Source of the DNA: Apus apus | Taxonomy: Eukaryota; Chordata; Aves; Apodiformes; Apodidae | Assembly (NCBI RefSeq): GCF_020740795.1 | Contig: NC_067285.1 | Coordinates: 109,393,652-109,457,651, forward strand | DNA: 64,000 nucleotides | Direction: 5' to 3' | Shown: positions 13,371-23,924 of the stretch, one piece after another | Position numbering within the stretch: the stretch's first letter is position 1 | Layout: every line of letters begins with the position of its first letter | The notes under the pieces: model-generated | Told to the model about the DNA's origin: nothing | Database searches by the model: none | Seen by the model: only the letters and a program-made list of their open reading frames with translations | Translations under genes and position numbers: made by a program

Positions 13371-13752
13371 CCTATGAAGACAGGCTGAGAGAGTTGGGGC
13401 TGTTCAGCCTGCAGAAGAGAAGGCTCCAGGGAGACCTTAGAGCACCTTCCAGTGCCTGAAGGGGCTCCAGGAAAGCTGGGGAGGGGCTTTTTACAAGGGC
13501 TTGAAGTGAGAGGACAAGGGGCAATGGACCAAAACTGGAAGAGGGGAGATTTAGGTTAGACTTTAGGAGGAAATTACTTCCTGTGAGAGTGGAGAGACAC
13601 TGACACAGGTTGCCCAGAGAAGCTGTGGCTGCCCCATCCCTGGAGGTGTTCAAGGGCAGGTTGGATGGGGCTCTGAGCAACCTGGGCTGGTGGGAGGTGT
13701 CTCTGCCCATGGAGGGGGTTGGATCTAGGTGATCTTTTAGGTCCCTTCCATC
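13371..13752 (+). repeat. CR1 LINE 3' end
   Basis: Typical avian CR1 3' region in sense orientation: 'gaagacaggctgagagagtt', 'ggggctgttcagcctg', and an end at 'aggtcccttcc'. It is 5' truncated. A sister CR1 fragment of the same type is at 26.39 kb. It lies inside duplication unit 1 and has no partner in unit 2. Confidence 0.92.
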
Positions 13753-14275
13753 AGCAATCAGCAATCCATGATGGCACCTTTTGGGGAGTGGTGACAATTT
13801 ACTCTGCCAGTGCCACATCTGGAGTTGGCAGCTCCAATCTAACTTGTGGGTCAGGCTGAAAACAAACAAACTCATCCTCAAACAGAAGTCCCTGCCAAAG
13901 GACACTGAGGATGCAGAGCCTGGGAGAGGGGTCCGTTGTGGGTTACACAACAGACAGCAACAGGCCCAGGAAACCTTTTTAGTTAAAAATAACCTGAATA
14001 TCAAGGGAAAGTGCCAGATATGGTTGTCTTGTCCTCATGATTCCTTAGCAATCTGCTCGTAGCCAATGCTGGAGAAAGAAGAGTGGTTTGGACAGACCTT
14101 TGCTCTGAACCAAACCAGTGGTTTTTATATTCTCAACTATGAGATCTCATTACCATGTGTTGCATTAAGGAAGCTGTTTGCTACAAGACTTCAGGTCCAT
14201 TTCCTCTGACACTCTGTTTCCCATCATCCCATACTTTAGTGCAGAACCCTTAACTCTTCCTTAGCTGTTGGCCCG

Positions 14276-14733
14276 CGTGGTTTGGGCCCAACCCGACAAC
14301 AAAGCACCAGCCCCACGGCTGCTCACTCACCTCCCCCCACGGTGGGGAGGACAAACCCAACCAGAAGCTCATGGGTTGAGACAAGGACAAGGAGGGTTCT
14401 TCAGTGATTAAGATCATGGGCAAAACAGACTCAACTTGGGGAAAGAATAACAAGTTAATTTCACACTAATCAAACACAGCCAGGACACAGACACACCCAG
14501 AGCAGGGCTCACACACGTGACCCCCACCCCTCCCTTCTTCCCGCCCAAATCCCTTCGTTCCCGGTTTCTCTCCCTCCTTCCCCCCAGCGGCACAGGGGGA
14601 TGGGGATGGGGTTTAGAGTCAGGTCACAGGCTGGTGCTTCCTGCTGCTCCTCCCTCCTCAGGAAGAAGGATTCCTCACAGTCCTGCCCTGCTTCCCCACG
14701 GGGTCCCTCCCATGGCAGAGAGTCCTCCCAAGG
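14276..14733 (+). repeat. Left arm of a ~1.2-kb inverted repeat (LTR-like interspersed repeat)
   Basis: The arm begins 'gtggtttgggcccaac' and runs through a C-rich stretch to 'cctcccaaggttggtg'. Its reverse complement is found at 15013-15484 with high identity, so the same 70-residue reading appears on opposite strands of the two arms. The opening sequence, the gctcactcac tract and the 'gggttgagacaaggac' block resemble a common avian LTR-type repeat, though I cannot name the family with certainty. Confidence 0.85.
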
Positions 14734-15012
14734 TTGGTGAGGAAGAAGGGGAAGCAGATGCCCGAGCAGAAGTTTCCCTGCAGCCCACGGCGAGATGGCA
14801 GCTGTGCCCCTGCACTCGTGGAGGAACGTGGTGGAACATTCCCTGAAGGCACCAGGAGGGGTGAACTTGGATTTGCTGCCAGTGGCCTGGGATGATGCAG
14901 CCATGGAAGCCCCCGGGCCAGGGGAGGTGCCTGTTCCCGAAGCAGCCGTGACTCTGTGGGAAGCCCAGGCTGGAGCAGCTCCGGGCCTGGTGGGAAGGAC
15001 TCATGGAGGAGA

Positions 15013-15484
15013 GGTTGGTGGAGGACTCTCTGCCATGGGAGGGACCCCGTGGGGAAGCAGGGCAGGACTGTGAGGAATCCTTCTTCCTGAGGAGGAAGGA
15101 GCAGCAGGAAGCACCAGCCTGTGACCTGACTCTAAACCCCATCCCCATCCCCCTGTGCCGCTGGGGGGAAGGAGGGAGAGAAACCGGGAACGAAGGGATT
15201 TGGGCGGGAAGAAGGGAGGGGTGGGGGTCACGTGTGTGAGCCCTGCTCTGGGTGTGTCTGTGTCCTGGGTGCGTTTGATTAGTGTGAAATTAAATTATTA
15301 GTTTTTCCCCAAGTTGAGTCTGTTTTTCCCGGGACCTTAATCAGTGAAGAACCCTCCTTGTGCTTTGTCTCGACCCATGAGCTTCTGGTTGGGTTTGTCC
15401 TCCCCATCCCAGAGTGTGTGAGGGGGGAGCTGAGTGAGCGGCCACGGGGCTGGTGCTTTGTTGTCCTGTTGGGCCCAAACCACG
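15013..15484 (-). repeat. Right arm of the ~1.2-kb inverted repeat
   Basis: Read on the minus strand this arm starts tgtcgtggtttgggcccaac and repeats the left arm in full. A spacer of about 280 bases (14734-15012) separates the arms. Either two related LTR-like elements inserted head to head, or one segment was copied in inverted orientation. The block is absent from duplication unit 2. Confidence 0.85.
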
Positions 15485-15539
15485 ACACTGCCTGAAGGCA
15501 TTTTTTCCTCCTAGTATTTTTTCTTTTATTTCTTGACAA

Positions 15540-15740
15540 TATGTAGATAATAACACACACACACATATCTATATGAACAGAACTAATATAAAAATAATAC
15601 CTATAATACGGTTATCTAAAATACATTTAAATGTAATCTATGATATATGTTATAATTGTATTGAAAATATTCTATATACTTACGTGTAATGTAAAATAGA
15701 TGAGGGATAATATAACTAGATATAATAATATGTATTTGTA
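15540..15740. other. AT-rich stretch with a short CA repeat
   Basis: Very AT-rich DNA with a short acacacac run and many TATA-like words. A similar AT-rich stretch lies at 20.87-21.01 kb, right of CD8A copy 2, but I do not see clear base-by-base homology. No gene is visible. Confidence 0.5.
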
Positions 15741-16342
15741 GAAGTGTCACTATGAATAACTGCCAATACAGAGGAAACAACACCTCCATATTTAAGGTCC
15801 CTGTGAACTGTTTCATCTCTGCCCTAGTGGAGCACCCAGGCGAGCTGGTGTGTGCGGAGAGGGGCTCTAGTGCCTTGGATGCTTCTGGAAGCTGGGGAAG
15901 GGCCTTTTCTGTGCCCCTGCTGAGGTGAGCAGGTGTAGGGCTGTGTCTGTGCACTAACACCATCCAATAACAGCTAGGAAAGATCAGGATTTGTTTATTT
16001 TATTTATTTTTTTTTTCAGCTTCTGGGATGTGTCTTGTTGCATACGGTGGCAGGAGAAGATGTTCCAAAGCTCCCCTTTAACGGGGCTGATCTGGATGCC
16101 TAGAAGTCCTGCTGTGAAGCCCTTTTTCCTGCCAGGAGGAGATATCTAATAAGAAGCTAGAGTGCACAGAGCTCTTCTGGCCCAGGATAAATCAGAAGGA
16201 ATTGAAACAGCACCAAGGATATAGGTATCTCCTTTCCCTTTGCATGCAGTTCAAGTGTAATCAATTAATAGTGATCTTACTCCTCCTTTCTCTGTAGGCC
16301 TGTCCAACTCATCTGTGTTTAGGACTCTGCAAAAGTATTTTT

Positions 16343-16535
16343 TTATATATTTAGGACCTTTAAAATCAGGTACTACTTCTGCTGTCTTGTCACTAGCTTG
16401 TTTTCAATTGAATGTCTTCAGCTGCACCTGATTTGTTTTACTTGTTTCTCTGACAAAAACTCAGGCCCTCCACAGAAAATGACTGGACAGCCTAAAAGAA
16501 TGAAGAAAAATTGAGCCCTGCCAGTATTAGATCAG
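16343..16535 (+). repeat. Direct repeat S, left copy (duplication junction)
   Basis: About 195 bases from 'tttaaaatcagg' to 'ccagtattagatcag' recur at 20503-20696 in the same orientation with about 5-10 percent differences by eye. Because S ends both units, it marks the right end of each tandem unit: unit 1 runs from about 7.21 to 16.54 kb and unit 2 from about 16.56 to 20.70 kb. Confidence 0.85.
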
Positions 16536-16609
16536 TAGCTAATGGCTTTTCACTGATGGTTCACATCAGCATCAGAAGGCAGAAATAAATCACTGAGGGC
16601 CTTGGCAGG

Positions 16610-16791
16610 TTAACATTGTTGCAGGTCACTGGGGAATCCTGGTGCACATGGAAGGCTCTTGGCTCCTGGTGACCTCAGAGGGAATTTGGACCAGCTCCAG
16701 GTGCTTTGCTGCAGCATCAGCTGTTTGCCTTGGGAAGGATGAATTTTGGATGTGGCTCGTTGGTGTTTTCTTCGTGTTTTCCTTCCTGTTG
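16610..16791 (-). other. Possible tail exon for CD8A copy 2 (speculative)
   Basis: Reading leftwards from copy 2 exon 4, the next tidy acceptor (gcctgcag) is at 16797-16792. Joined in the phase left by exon 4 it opens a 59-codon frame to a stop at 16610. The frame starts with a basic stretch, STGRKTRRKHQR, recalling the polybasic start of the copy 1 tail but without the CxC motif. Most of it lies in DNA that copy 1 lacks or that is non-coding there. Chance is a real alternative; no transcript evidence is available here. Confidence 0.2.
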
Positions 16792-17571
16792 CTGCAGGCT
16801 GTGGCCATGAGTATTTTTCAAGGCTGAAGGATGCTGAAGAACTGCACTTTTAAGCAGTGGGTCAGCTGGTAAATTTATCTCACACCAGCTCCAGGCCGTG
16901 GGGTCAGTGAGGATTTAGCTAGGCTAATTCAGCAGCAACTCTTTGGTGTTCCAGGAAAACGAGCTGAGCTGGTTTAATGGCAGCTCTGTCATTTCTGGGG
17001 GTATCAGGGCACTCCCCAAAGGAAGTTAAACCGATTTCAACGAGCGTTAAATGGATTTTGAGGTGCTTGCACTCACTGCTTTGCTCAGGGTAATTTGAAG
17101 ACATTTCAAACCTGACATTTCACCAAAGGACTTTTGCCTGCCCAGAGATTTTGCATCACTGCTTCAACCTTTGCAGTCCCTGAGCCTGTGTAATTAAGTG
17201 GCTCGTTTGGTTGCAGCTTGAGCTGCTCATGGGAGTCTCGGCGTTAGAACTTGCAGGCCCATTTTTAGCCCCTAAGACACCAGCTCAAGGACCGTAGAGC
17301 CAAAGCAGTTTGATGGAGTAAGTGTTCTCTATTTATCATCTCTTTTTTTCCTTGTGCTGTAGAACTTGATAATTATGTCTCAGGCTAAGCCTGCTGGTGA
17401 GGAAGAGATGGACACTGATTTTTCTAGCCGTGTCCTTCTCCTGGGCTGACTGTGCCCTGGTTCTCAGATCCCTGCCTAAAGGACATGGCTAGAAGATCCA
17501 TTCCCCTGAAGGACAGGGCTGTGGTTTTGGGCTGGAGGAATATCTACAGGGGGTTTAGGGGTGAGTCTTAC

Positions 17572-20009
17572 ATTGGCACAGCATGATGGTGATAGCCAGG
17601 GCCAAGAGGAGCAGGAGGCAGGTGACTGACAAGTGAACCCAGATCAGGATGTCACAGAAGTAATTCAGCTCTTTCTCCTTGCTGGTGTCTGCAGGAATAG
17701 AGAAGAGGAAAGGTCCTCCAGGTGGTCACGGCTGGTGTTAAGGCCAACTGTGTTGGAGCTAAGGGGCCTGCCTGGTGTTCAGTGAGGCTGGTGCTGAAGC
17801 AGAGGGCTTCCCCTGGCTTGCGAGGCAGAGGTGGGTGCCAGGCATGTCCACAAGTGCAGTGTGGGTGTCATCCCTATTGGAGAGGGTTTCTGAATGCCCC
17901 TCTCAACGTGTTCCTAGGGATTGAGGAGAACACGTAGCCAAAAGTTTTTGTGTCCCTGGCTGGGACTCAGACCAGCCCCAGCCCCCAGGGCTCTGCCCTC
18001 CCTCCACCTCTTCTTGATGTACCCAGTCATGAGACATCCTGAGGCTTTGGAAGTCATCCTTAGCCTTCCTACCTGGAAGGACATGTTGGGATTTAACCCC
18101 TCCAGCTGCACACACCCAGTTATCCAACCCTCACCAAATTTCAAGGATTTTTCCTTCCCCCTCATCCCAAAAAGCCTGCAGGATCCTCCTTGGAGCCCAT
18201 CTCTTCTCCTCTCCCTCCCTGGAGCTGGAATACCTGGAGCCGGGCTCTTCAGGCAGGGGTCCCTGGTGATGTCAGTCTGGTTGGTGGCTGCTGCTGTGGT
18301 GAGTGCTGCTGTGGTGGTGACTGTAAACAAAAATGAATGAATGTAGCATACAGGACAACAAAATAAATCAGCTTCCTCCTGCCCTTCTACTCTCTCAGCC
18401 CTGCCAGGCCACGGCTGCTCCTATGGCCACTGTAGGGCTCTTCAAAGAGCCCCCTTTGGATGATGACTCCCAGAGTGAAGGTCTCCCAAGGACAAATAAG
18501 GAGTTGCAGGCTCCTCATTTCTTGCTTTCTGCCACCACCCTCCAAAAGCCTGAGTACCTGAGGTTGGGAGGACTTTTGGGCCCTACATGAGGTGAGGAAG
18601 GACAGGGTGGTGGACTTTGCTGTGGTCTTATCCCTTCAGAGCCACGAAAGGGCTGGAGAAGTGGGGATGGGGAGGTGGTGCTGGGTCTGGCTGGAAGCAG
18701 AGCCTCTGGCAGGAGGACCAGTGAGTTGGTCACAAGATGCCTTGAGCACGCAAGCAGGGAAGAGGAGTTTGTGGGAGAGGGGATGGATTAAAAAGGGCAG
18801 AGGCAGGAGGTGCTGGGCATTTTGGCAGAGCTAGGTGAGGTTGGGTAGGGGGTGTTACTGACCTAGGAAGAAGGCAGGTACAAAGCTGAAGTACAGCATC
18901 TGGTTGCTGTTCATGAGGCAGAAATAGTTCCCCTCGTCCTGTGGCGTGAAGGACTTCACTACCAGCCGGTAGATCGTGCCATCTTTCCATGCCCAGAAGC
19001 GTGTGGATGTCCTCTCATTCCTCTCAAAGGTGGTTCGGGACAGGGAAGAGATGAATACAATGAAGTGAAGGGTCCCACCCATGTCCTGTCGGATCCAGAA
19101 CATGCCAGAGTCATCCTTGTTGGTCAGACACTCCAGCTCCAGCTGTTCTCCCTCCCGGGGGTGCTTGATGTTCCTGTCACGAAACCTGGCTGTCATCTGG
19201 TACCTGTGGCCACGGATCCCAAGGCAGCCTGTGGGAGAGACATCCTCATGGGAACAGCTCAGGAAGAGCTGTGTCCCCTCTGTGCACACCTCCTTCGCTG
19301 TCCATGCGGCGTGAGGTTGAATGTCAAGGAAGGACCATGGTGTCCAGGTGACCTGAAGGAGTCCTTGCTGGGATTGCGTGTGGAGGGTGCTCAGCAATCA
19401 GCCACCTGGGCTTTAGAGGTGGGTGCAGCCCTTCTGAAAAGCCTTTCAGCTGCCTTCCCAGGGACGTTACCCCTTCCAGCTTGTCTGGTGTCTCCCTGGA
19501 ACCTCAGGCTGCTAAATCCCCTGGTTTCCCCCTTCCCTGTCTCCTCCAGCAGCACTTTTCTACCCGGGCTCCCTTCCCATGGCTGCCCCGCGCTGGCTGA
19601 GGCGATGCTGCCGTGACCTGCACGCTGAGCGAGCAGACCCCCAAGTCAGCCTCCTTGGTTTGCTTTTCACAGTATCACAGTATCATTCCCGTTGGAAAAG
19701 TCCTTCAAGATCATTGAGTCCAACCACCACCCTAACTCTGCCACATCCATCGCTGATCCCTTTCCTCTGGCTCCACATCTGTCTTTTTTGATGGCTCTAG
19801 GGATGGTGGCTCAACCACCTCCTTGGATAGCCTGGATCACCAAGTCCAGCTCCTGCACCCCCCACCTCCCTTTGGCTGTTTATCCCAACGTCCTGGATTC
19901 AGTGGAAGGGGTTTACTTGCCCCTCCCGGCGAGTGCGATGCAGAACCCCGTGTCCATACTCACAGAGCTCCAGAGCCAGCAGAAGGAGCAGTGCAGGAGC
20001 CCTGGCCAT
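17572..20009 (-). CDS. CD8A: CD8 alpha chain, copy 2 (exons 1-4; no copy of the CxC tail exon found)
   Basis: Tandem paralogue of copy 1. Exons: 20009-19964 (signal peptide, same as copy 1), 19228-18863 (Ig V domain), 18320-18234 (hinge) and 17688-17572 (membrane span). All borders are GT-AG and phases agree, giving about 205 residues. It differs from copy 1 by a handful of residues: MTARF for MRARF, HPREG for HPQEG, one residue fewer near the V-domain end (YFSFVPAFF for [10 protein letters not shown]), ALTT in the hinge, and WVHLS for WVPLS at the membrane border. The open frame and intact splice sites indicate a live gene. The duplicated unit stops between exons 4 and 5, so the Lck-binding tail exon was not copied. 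Its transcript must use another tail, stop early by reading through the donor (adds only CKTHP then a stop), or splice onward to the single downstream exon at 6810-6780. CD8A paralogues are known in chicken. Confidence 0.85.
19668..19862 (-). repeat. CR1 LINE fragment in intron 1 of CD8A copy 2
   Basis: Reads 'cacagtatcattcccgttgg', then a 'gatcattgagtccaaccacc' block: the reverse complement of an avian CR1 3' end. The matching place in copy 1 (about 9806) lacks it and continues directly into 'ttcccttttggctgtttatc', so it entered copy 2 after the duplication or was lost from copy 1. Confidence 0.85.
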
Positions 20010-20502
20010 CTCCTGCCAAGGGTGGCCGTCCTCAGGACGGTGCAGCGGAGCAGAGAGGATCGTTCCTGCTGCCTTGGGAGGCTGAGTCACTCTTTGGGGT
20101 GGTCTGTGAGCTGAAACCCACCAGAAAGCCCCGTGCCCCGGGGGCATGTTTCGTGCTTTTGTTAAACTCCTTGTGGTTTTCTTCTCTAACCACGGGGGCT
20201 TCCGCCCTGCCAACAAGCTTCAACCTTGCTGCTGCCTCCGGGTGACCACTTGCCTGTGGGTATGGGTGATGCTTTCTGGAGCTTTGCACAAGCAACAGCA
20301 GCAGTTTCACCAGGGCTTTTTCAAAAGCAGAACCTTTGTGAGACCAAACAGGGAAAATTCCTGGTTCCCACGTCTCAGCATGGTTCCAATGAAGGTGAAT
20401 GTGCTGGCACATCGGGATGGGGAACATGTTTGTTAGGGTTTGCACTCTGCTGCAGAGGGGTGATAACTAACTGTTATATATTTAGTTATGTATTTATATA
20501 AC

Positions 20503-20696
20503 TATATATTTAGGATCTTTAAAATCAGGTACTGCTTCTGCTGTCATGTCAGTAGCTTGTTTTCAATCAAATGTTTTCAGCTGCACCTGATTTGGTTTCC
20601 CTTGTTTCTCTGACAAAAACTCAGGCCCTCCACAGAGAAATGACTGGACAGCTTAAAAGAATGAAGAAAAATTGAGCCCTGCCAGTATTAGATCAG
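20503..20696 (+). repeat. Direct repeat S, right copy
   Basis: Partner of 16343-16535. After it the two sequences part: the right copy runs into unique DNA ('caactgagacactctgg') while the left copy joins the start of unit 2. This is the signature of a head-to-tail tandem duplication. Confidence 0.85.
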
Positions 20697-23600
20697 CAAC
20701 TGAGACACTCTGGAAAGGCTGCCAATTTTTTTATCAATCCATTTACAGAAGTTTTACAAAAACATGAAGAGTATTCACTTCCATGCCTGAAATACCCATA
20801 TTTCTGCTCTGCTCTCCTTGAATATTTTAATGCTTTCAAGATATACCTGCTTATTGAAAAGAACGTTTATTGAAAAAATAACTGTAGTATTTTAAAAATA
20901 ATATAGAATATATAATTATATATTCTGTAGTCCATTTTCCAAATAATTATAGAATACGTAATATACATGGAATGTAAGTATAGAATATAAATGATAAAAT
21001 AATAATATGACATTATTGCAACATGATTTATTTTACCTCTTTTACAGTTTGTTGGCTGATGATTGGTGGGGGTGGGCAAAACACAGGTCACACTTTGTGC
21101 CCATAGGTCTGCAAACCCCTCCTGGTCCTATTCCAAGGCCTTTTGTCTTTGTGGCATCTCCCTTTGCCATCTAAGATGACATTGTTTATTAACCTCTCAT
21201 GTGAGGGTTTGGGGTTATATATAAAATGTAATTATTTTTCCTTCTAGGTATGGATATTCCTTGCTGGGGGGGAGGAGAGTGACAGCAGGAGGTGATAGAA
21301 GGCTGGTCCATCCTTGGAAGGGAACAAAGTGTAAATTATGGACTCCCTTAATTGTGATACTGTGACAGGTGATGCCATTCCTGTCCCTCTCCCTTCATGG
21401 ATCTGGGCACTGTGCCATTAGCAGAGATGCACAGAGAGATTTTCCTGTTAGGTTTCAGGATGGAAACATCCCTTTTTCCCCACGTGCCAGGACCTGGGGT
21501 GTCCCTGACCCTTCGTTGGTCTTGTCGTCGTGCTCTCAGCACAGTGATGAGTAGGAAAGGAAATGAAAGAAGCTGCAGATATCAGGGACCAGTCTAATTT
21601 TCCCAGACATAACACCATCTTTTTATTAGTGTTTCTATCTCTTTTTCTTGTATACGCTCTGGGGAAAAAAAAATCTATGAAATGGTGATTTTTATTATTT
21701 TTTTTCCACTGGCTCGTGCAGTTGTGAAACCTGCTGCTAAAACCTCTCTGAGGTTTATTGTCTTAAAACACCCCATTGATGATTACAGGAATTACTGCAA
21801 TTTTTTTCATTATTTCCATTGTTAAACTGCACAAACCTGTGTTTAGACGGGAGGGGACAGCCAGGGATGTTGCTCCTGTTTTCACTGCATGCAGATGATA
21901 TGGAGTTTGGGGATTTTTCAAGGTTTTTTTCAAAGTACAAAGGAACAATGAAGCCAAATTGGGGAATTCAGACATGGAGCAAATGCTTTGCTGGCTGTTA
22001 CAGTTACTGGTGGGCAGAGAGCTGAGGGGTGAATCCCTGTCCTTTGAGTGGGTGTTACTGGAGTTGGGATAATGCGGTGGCTGAAGTCTGTCAAGGTGAG
22101 ATGGTTTCAGCAAGGGTTGGACACCATGGGGCTGGTGTGAGGGTGGGATGGAGGGAGGAGGAGTGGAGCAGGCAGGATTATCCCTGAGGTTGCTCCCCTT
22201 CCTGTGGGAGAGGAGGGTTGGAGTGTTGCAGCCTGTCTTTCACTCTCCAGACCCAGTGTCATGGGAGGCCAATTCCTGTGCTGGCTAAGAGGTGGGAGAA
22301 GTGAAGCCGGGGTGGACAGTAAGGTCAGGTTGTCTCAAGAGCTGGGATTTCAAAAGAAGCTGCAGACAGAGGGAAAAGCTCTTGGTTTTGAAAAAATAAA
22401 TGTCTGCCCATGGGAGTTTCAAAGGGGTTTCCTTGTAGCTGTCCTCATCATACAAATCCTCTGCTCCTAGAGCAAAGGTTGGTGCACGGAGTCCTTGCAG
22501 GGTAGAAAAATGGTGGGTTTAGTTCACTTAAGCATTCACAGAGGCTAGAGTGTGCTGCTGGTGTGGGGTGTTGGAGGCAGGGATGCTTGGGGACCCCTCT
22601 TGCAGCATCCCTGGAGGGTTGGGGCCTGGGGTCACCTGAGCTCCTGGGTGGGCATCCCAGCCCAGGAAGGCCAGCTCGGCCTGCACCCCTGCCTGCTTCA
22701 TTTCTGTGTCATTTAGGGGAAACATCCATCTCAGGGAGGACCCACGGCTGCTTTTGAGATCAAGTCCTCCAGAAAATATGAATTAGAGGGGAGAGCAGCA
22801 GTTCCCCACTGCTGGGAGGGGAGGGAAAACTCTGGGGATTCTGGAGCCACACGGTCCTTGGATCTGGGGCAGCTGTAAGGACACAGGCAGGACAGGAATA
22901 CCCTGTATCTTCTTCAGCTGTAAAAACAGCTGCTGTCCTTCCCACCTGTGCTGGTGGGGACAGGAGGTGTCTGACCCCCTTCCTGTGGCACTCGCTGCAG
23001 CTGACACAGCCCTGTGCCCTGTTCAGCAGAGATGAGGGGCTGGGGATGCACCCAGTGCCACCTGCCCTTGGCCAGGTGCTGGATTTCCAGCCCCACGTTG
23101 GGCTGGCACCTCTGGGCAGTGGCTGAGCCACGTTAGCAACCCTGGGGAGACCTATCCTGCTTCTGGCAGTGCTCGGGGCTCAGCACCCATGGGCCTGAGC
23201 CCACGGACATTGCTGAGGGCTCAGCACACACGGGCATTCCCCCAGCACACAGGGCCACCAGAAGGGACATTGCTGTCACTCTGTCACCCTGCTGGGCTTC
23301 GGGCCAGCCCCCAGCTGCCGTTTGCTCTCAGAGGTCGTGTTGGCCTTCGGGCTGTGCCAGGTGTTTGGCCTTGGGTGCCTGGCTTTGTCTGGCTTTCCTC
23401 TCCCACTCTGGGCTGTTTGCAGCCTCCTGTGGGAGAAGTTGCCTTCCCAGACCTGCTCCCCCGGAGCTGTACTTCTGCCTTAACTCCTTCTCAGGCAGAG
23501 GCTGTGGCTCTTTGCTTGTCACGCAGCCATGTCCTGCACCCTGTGCAGCCACCGGACACCAGCCTGCAGAGCAGAATGGCTGAGAAGTAGTGAATATATT

Positions 23601-23924
23601 CACTATTTCTAACAAATATGCCTGGACAGGGCCTTCACAAGCTGTGCAGCGACCTGCCCCTGCTGTCTGCTCTCAAAGTGTTCATTAACCAAGTCTGATC
23701 TACCAGCCTTTGGTTTGCTCCTGCACCTTTTGCCAGCTCTTGTAGCAAGGAAAAATATTAAAGTCATGGTCCATGGCAGGGAAGAAATGTCTGTCTCACA
23801 GTGCAAGCCCACGTCTGCATCCTGTAAGGTCCTCCCCAGGTCACATCCAGGCAGGGCCCAGCACCATGCAGGAAAGGTTGGTATCTTCTCCCTGCCTGCT
23901 CAAGCTGGGGAGAGCCACTGGGAT
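20697..23924. other. Region between CD8A copy 2 and CD8B, no gene recognised
   Basis: Holds an AT-rich tract at 20.87-21.01 kb and otherwise unassigned DNA. It forms the 3' flank of CD8B and the 5' flank of CD8A copy 2, so the promoter of copy 2 should lie at about 20.0-20.5 kb. No further Ig or membrane exon was found. Confidence 0.5.

Larger units (their letters stand above)
10026..16342. other. Region between the CD8A copies, no gene recognised
   Basis: This is 5' flank of CD8A copy 1 and 3' flank of copy 2. It contains duplicated blocks at 10.5-10.7 and 11.43-11.58 kb, a CR1 at 13.37 kb, a large inverted repeat at 14.28-15.48 kb and an AT-rich stretch at 15.5-15.75 kb. I see nothing convincing at 11.6-13.3 kb beyond a small perfect palindrome near 12.18 kb. 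Confidence 0.5.
16559..20462. repeat. Tandem segmental duplication, unit 2 (homologous part)
   Basis: Partner of 7212-11575. It begins with 'ggttcacatcagcatca' as in unit 1 at 7212. It carries about 430 bases (16.70-17.14 kb) and about 75 bases (near 17.86-17.94 kb) not seen in unit 1, and a CR1 in CD8A intron 1. It lacks two large segments of unit 1. Confidence 0.85.

Noticed and set aside
13372-14004. 210-codon minus-strand frame
   Set aside because: Antisense to a CR1 3' end; similar frames appear over the CR1 at 26.4-27.0 kb.
14509-15239. Pairs of similar Pro-rich and Gly-rich open frames on opposite strands
   Set aside because: They are the same repeat arm read in both orientations, not a protein family.
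22500-23131. Minus-strand frames near 22.5-23.1 kb considered as an extra CD8B tail
   Set aside because: The exon at 23965-23925 completes CD8B exactly in phase with an Arg-rich tail and stop, so no further coding exon is needed.
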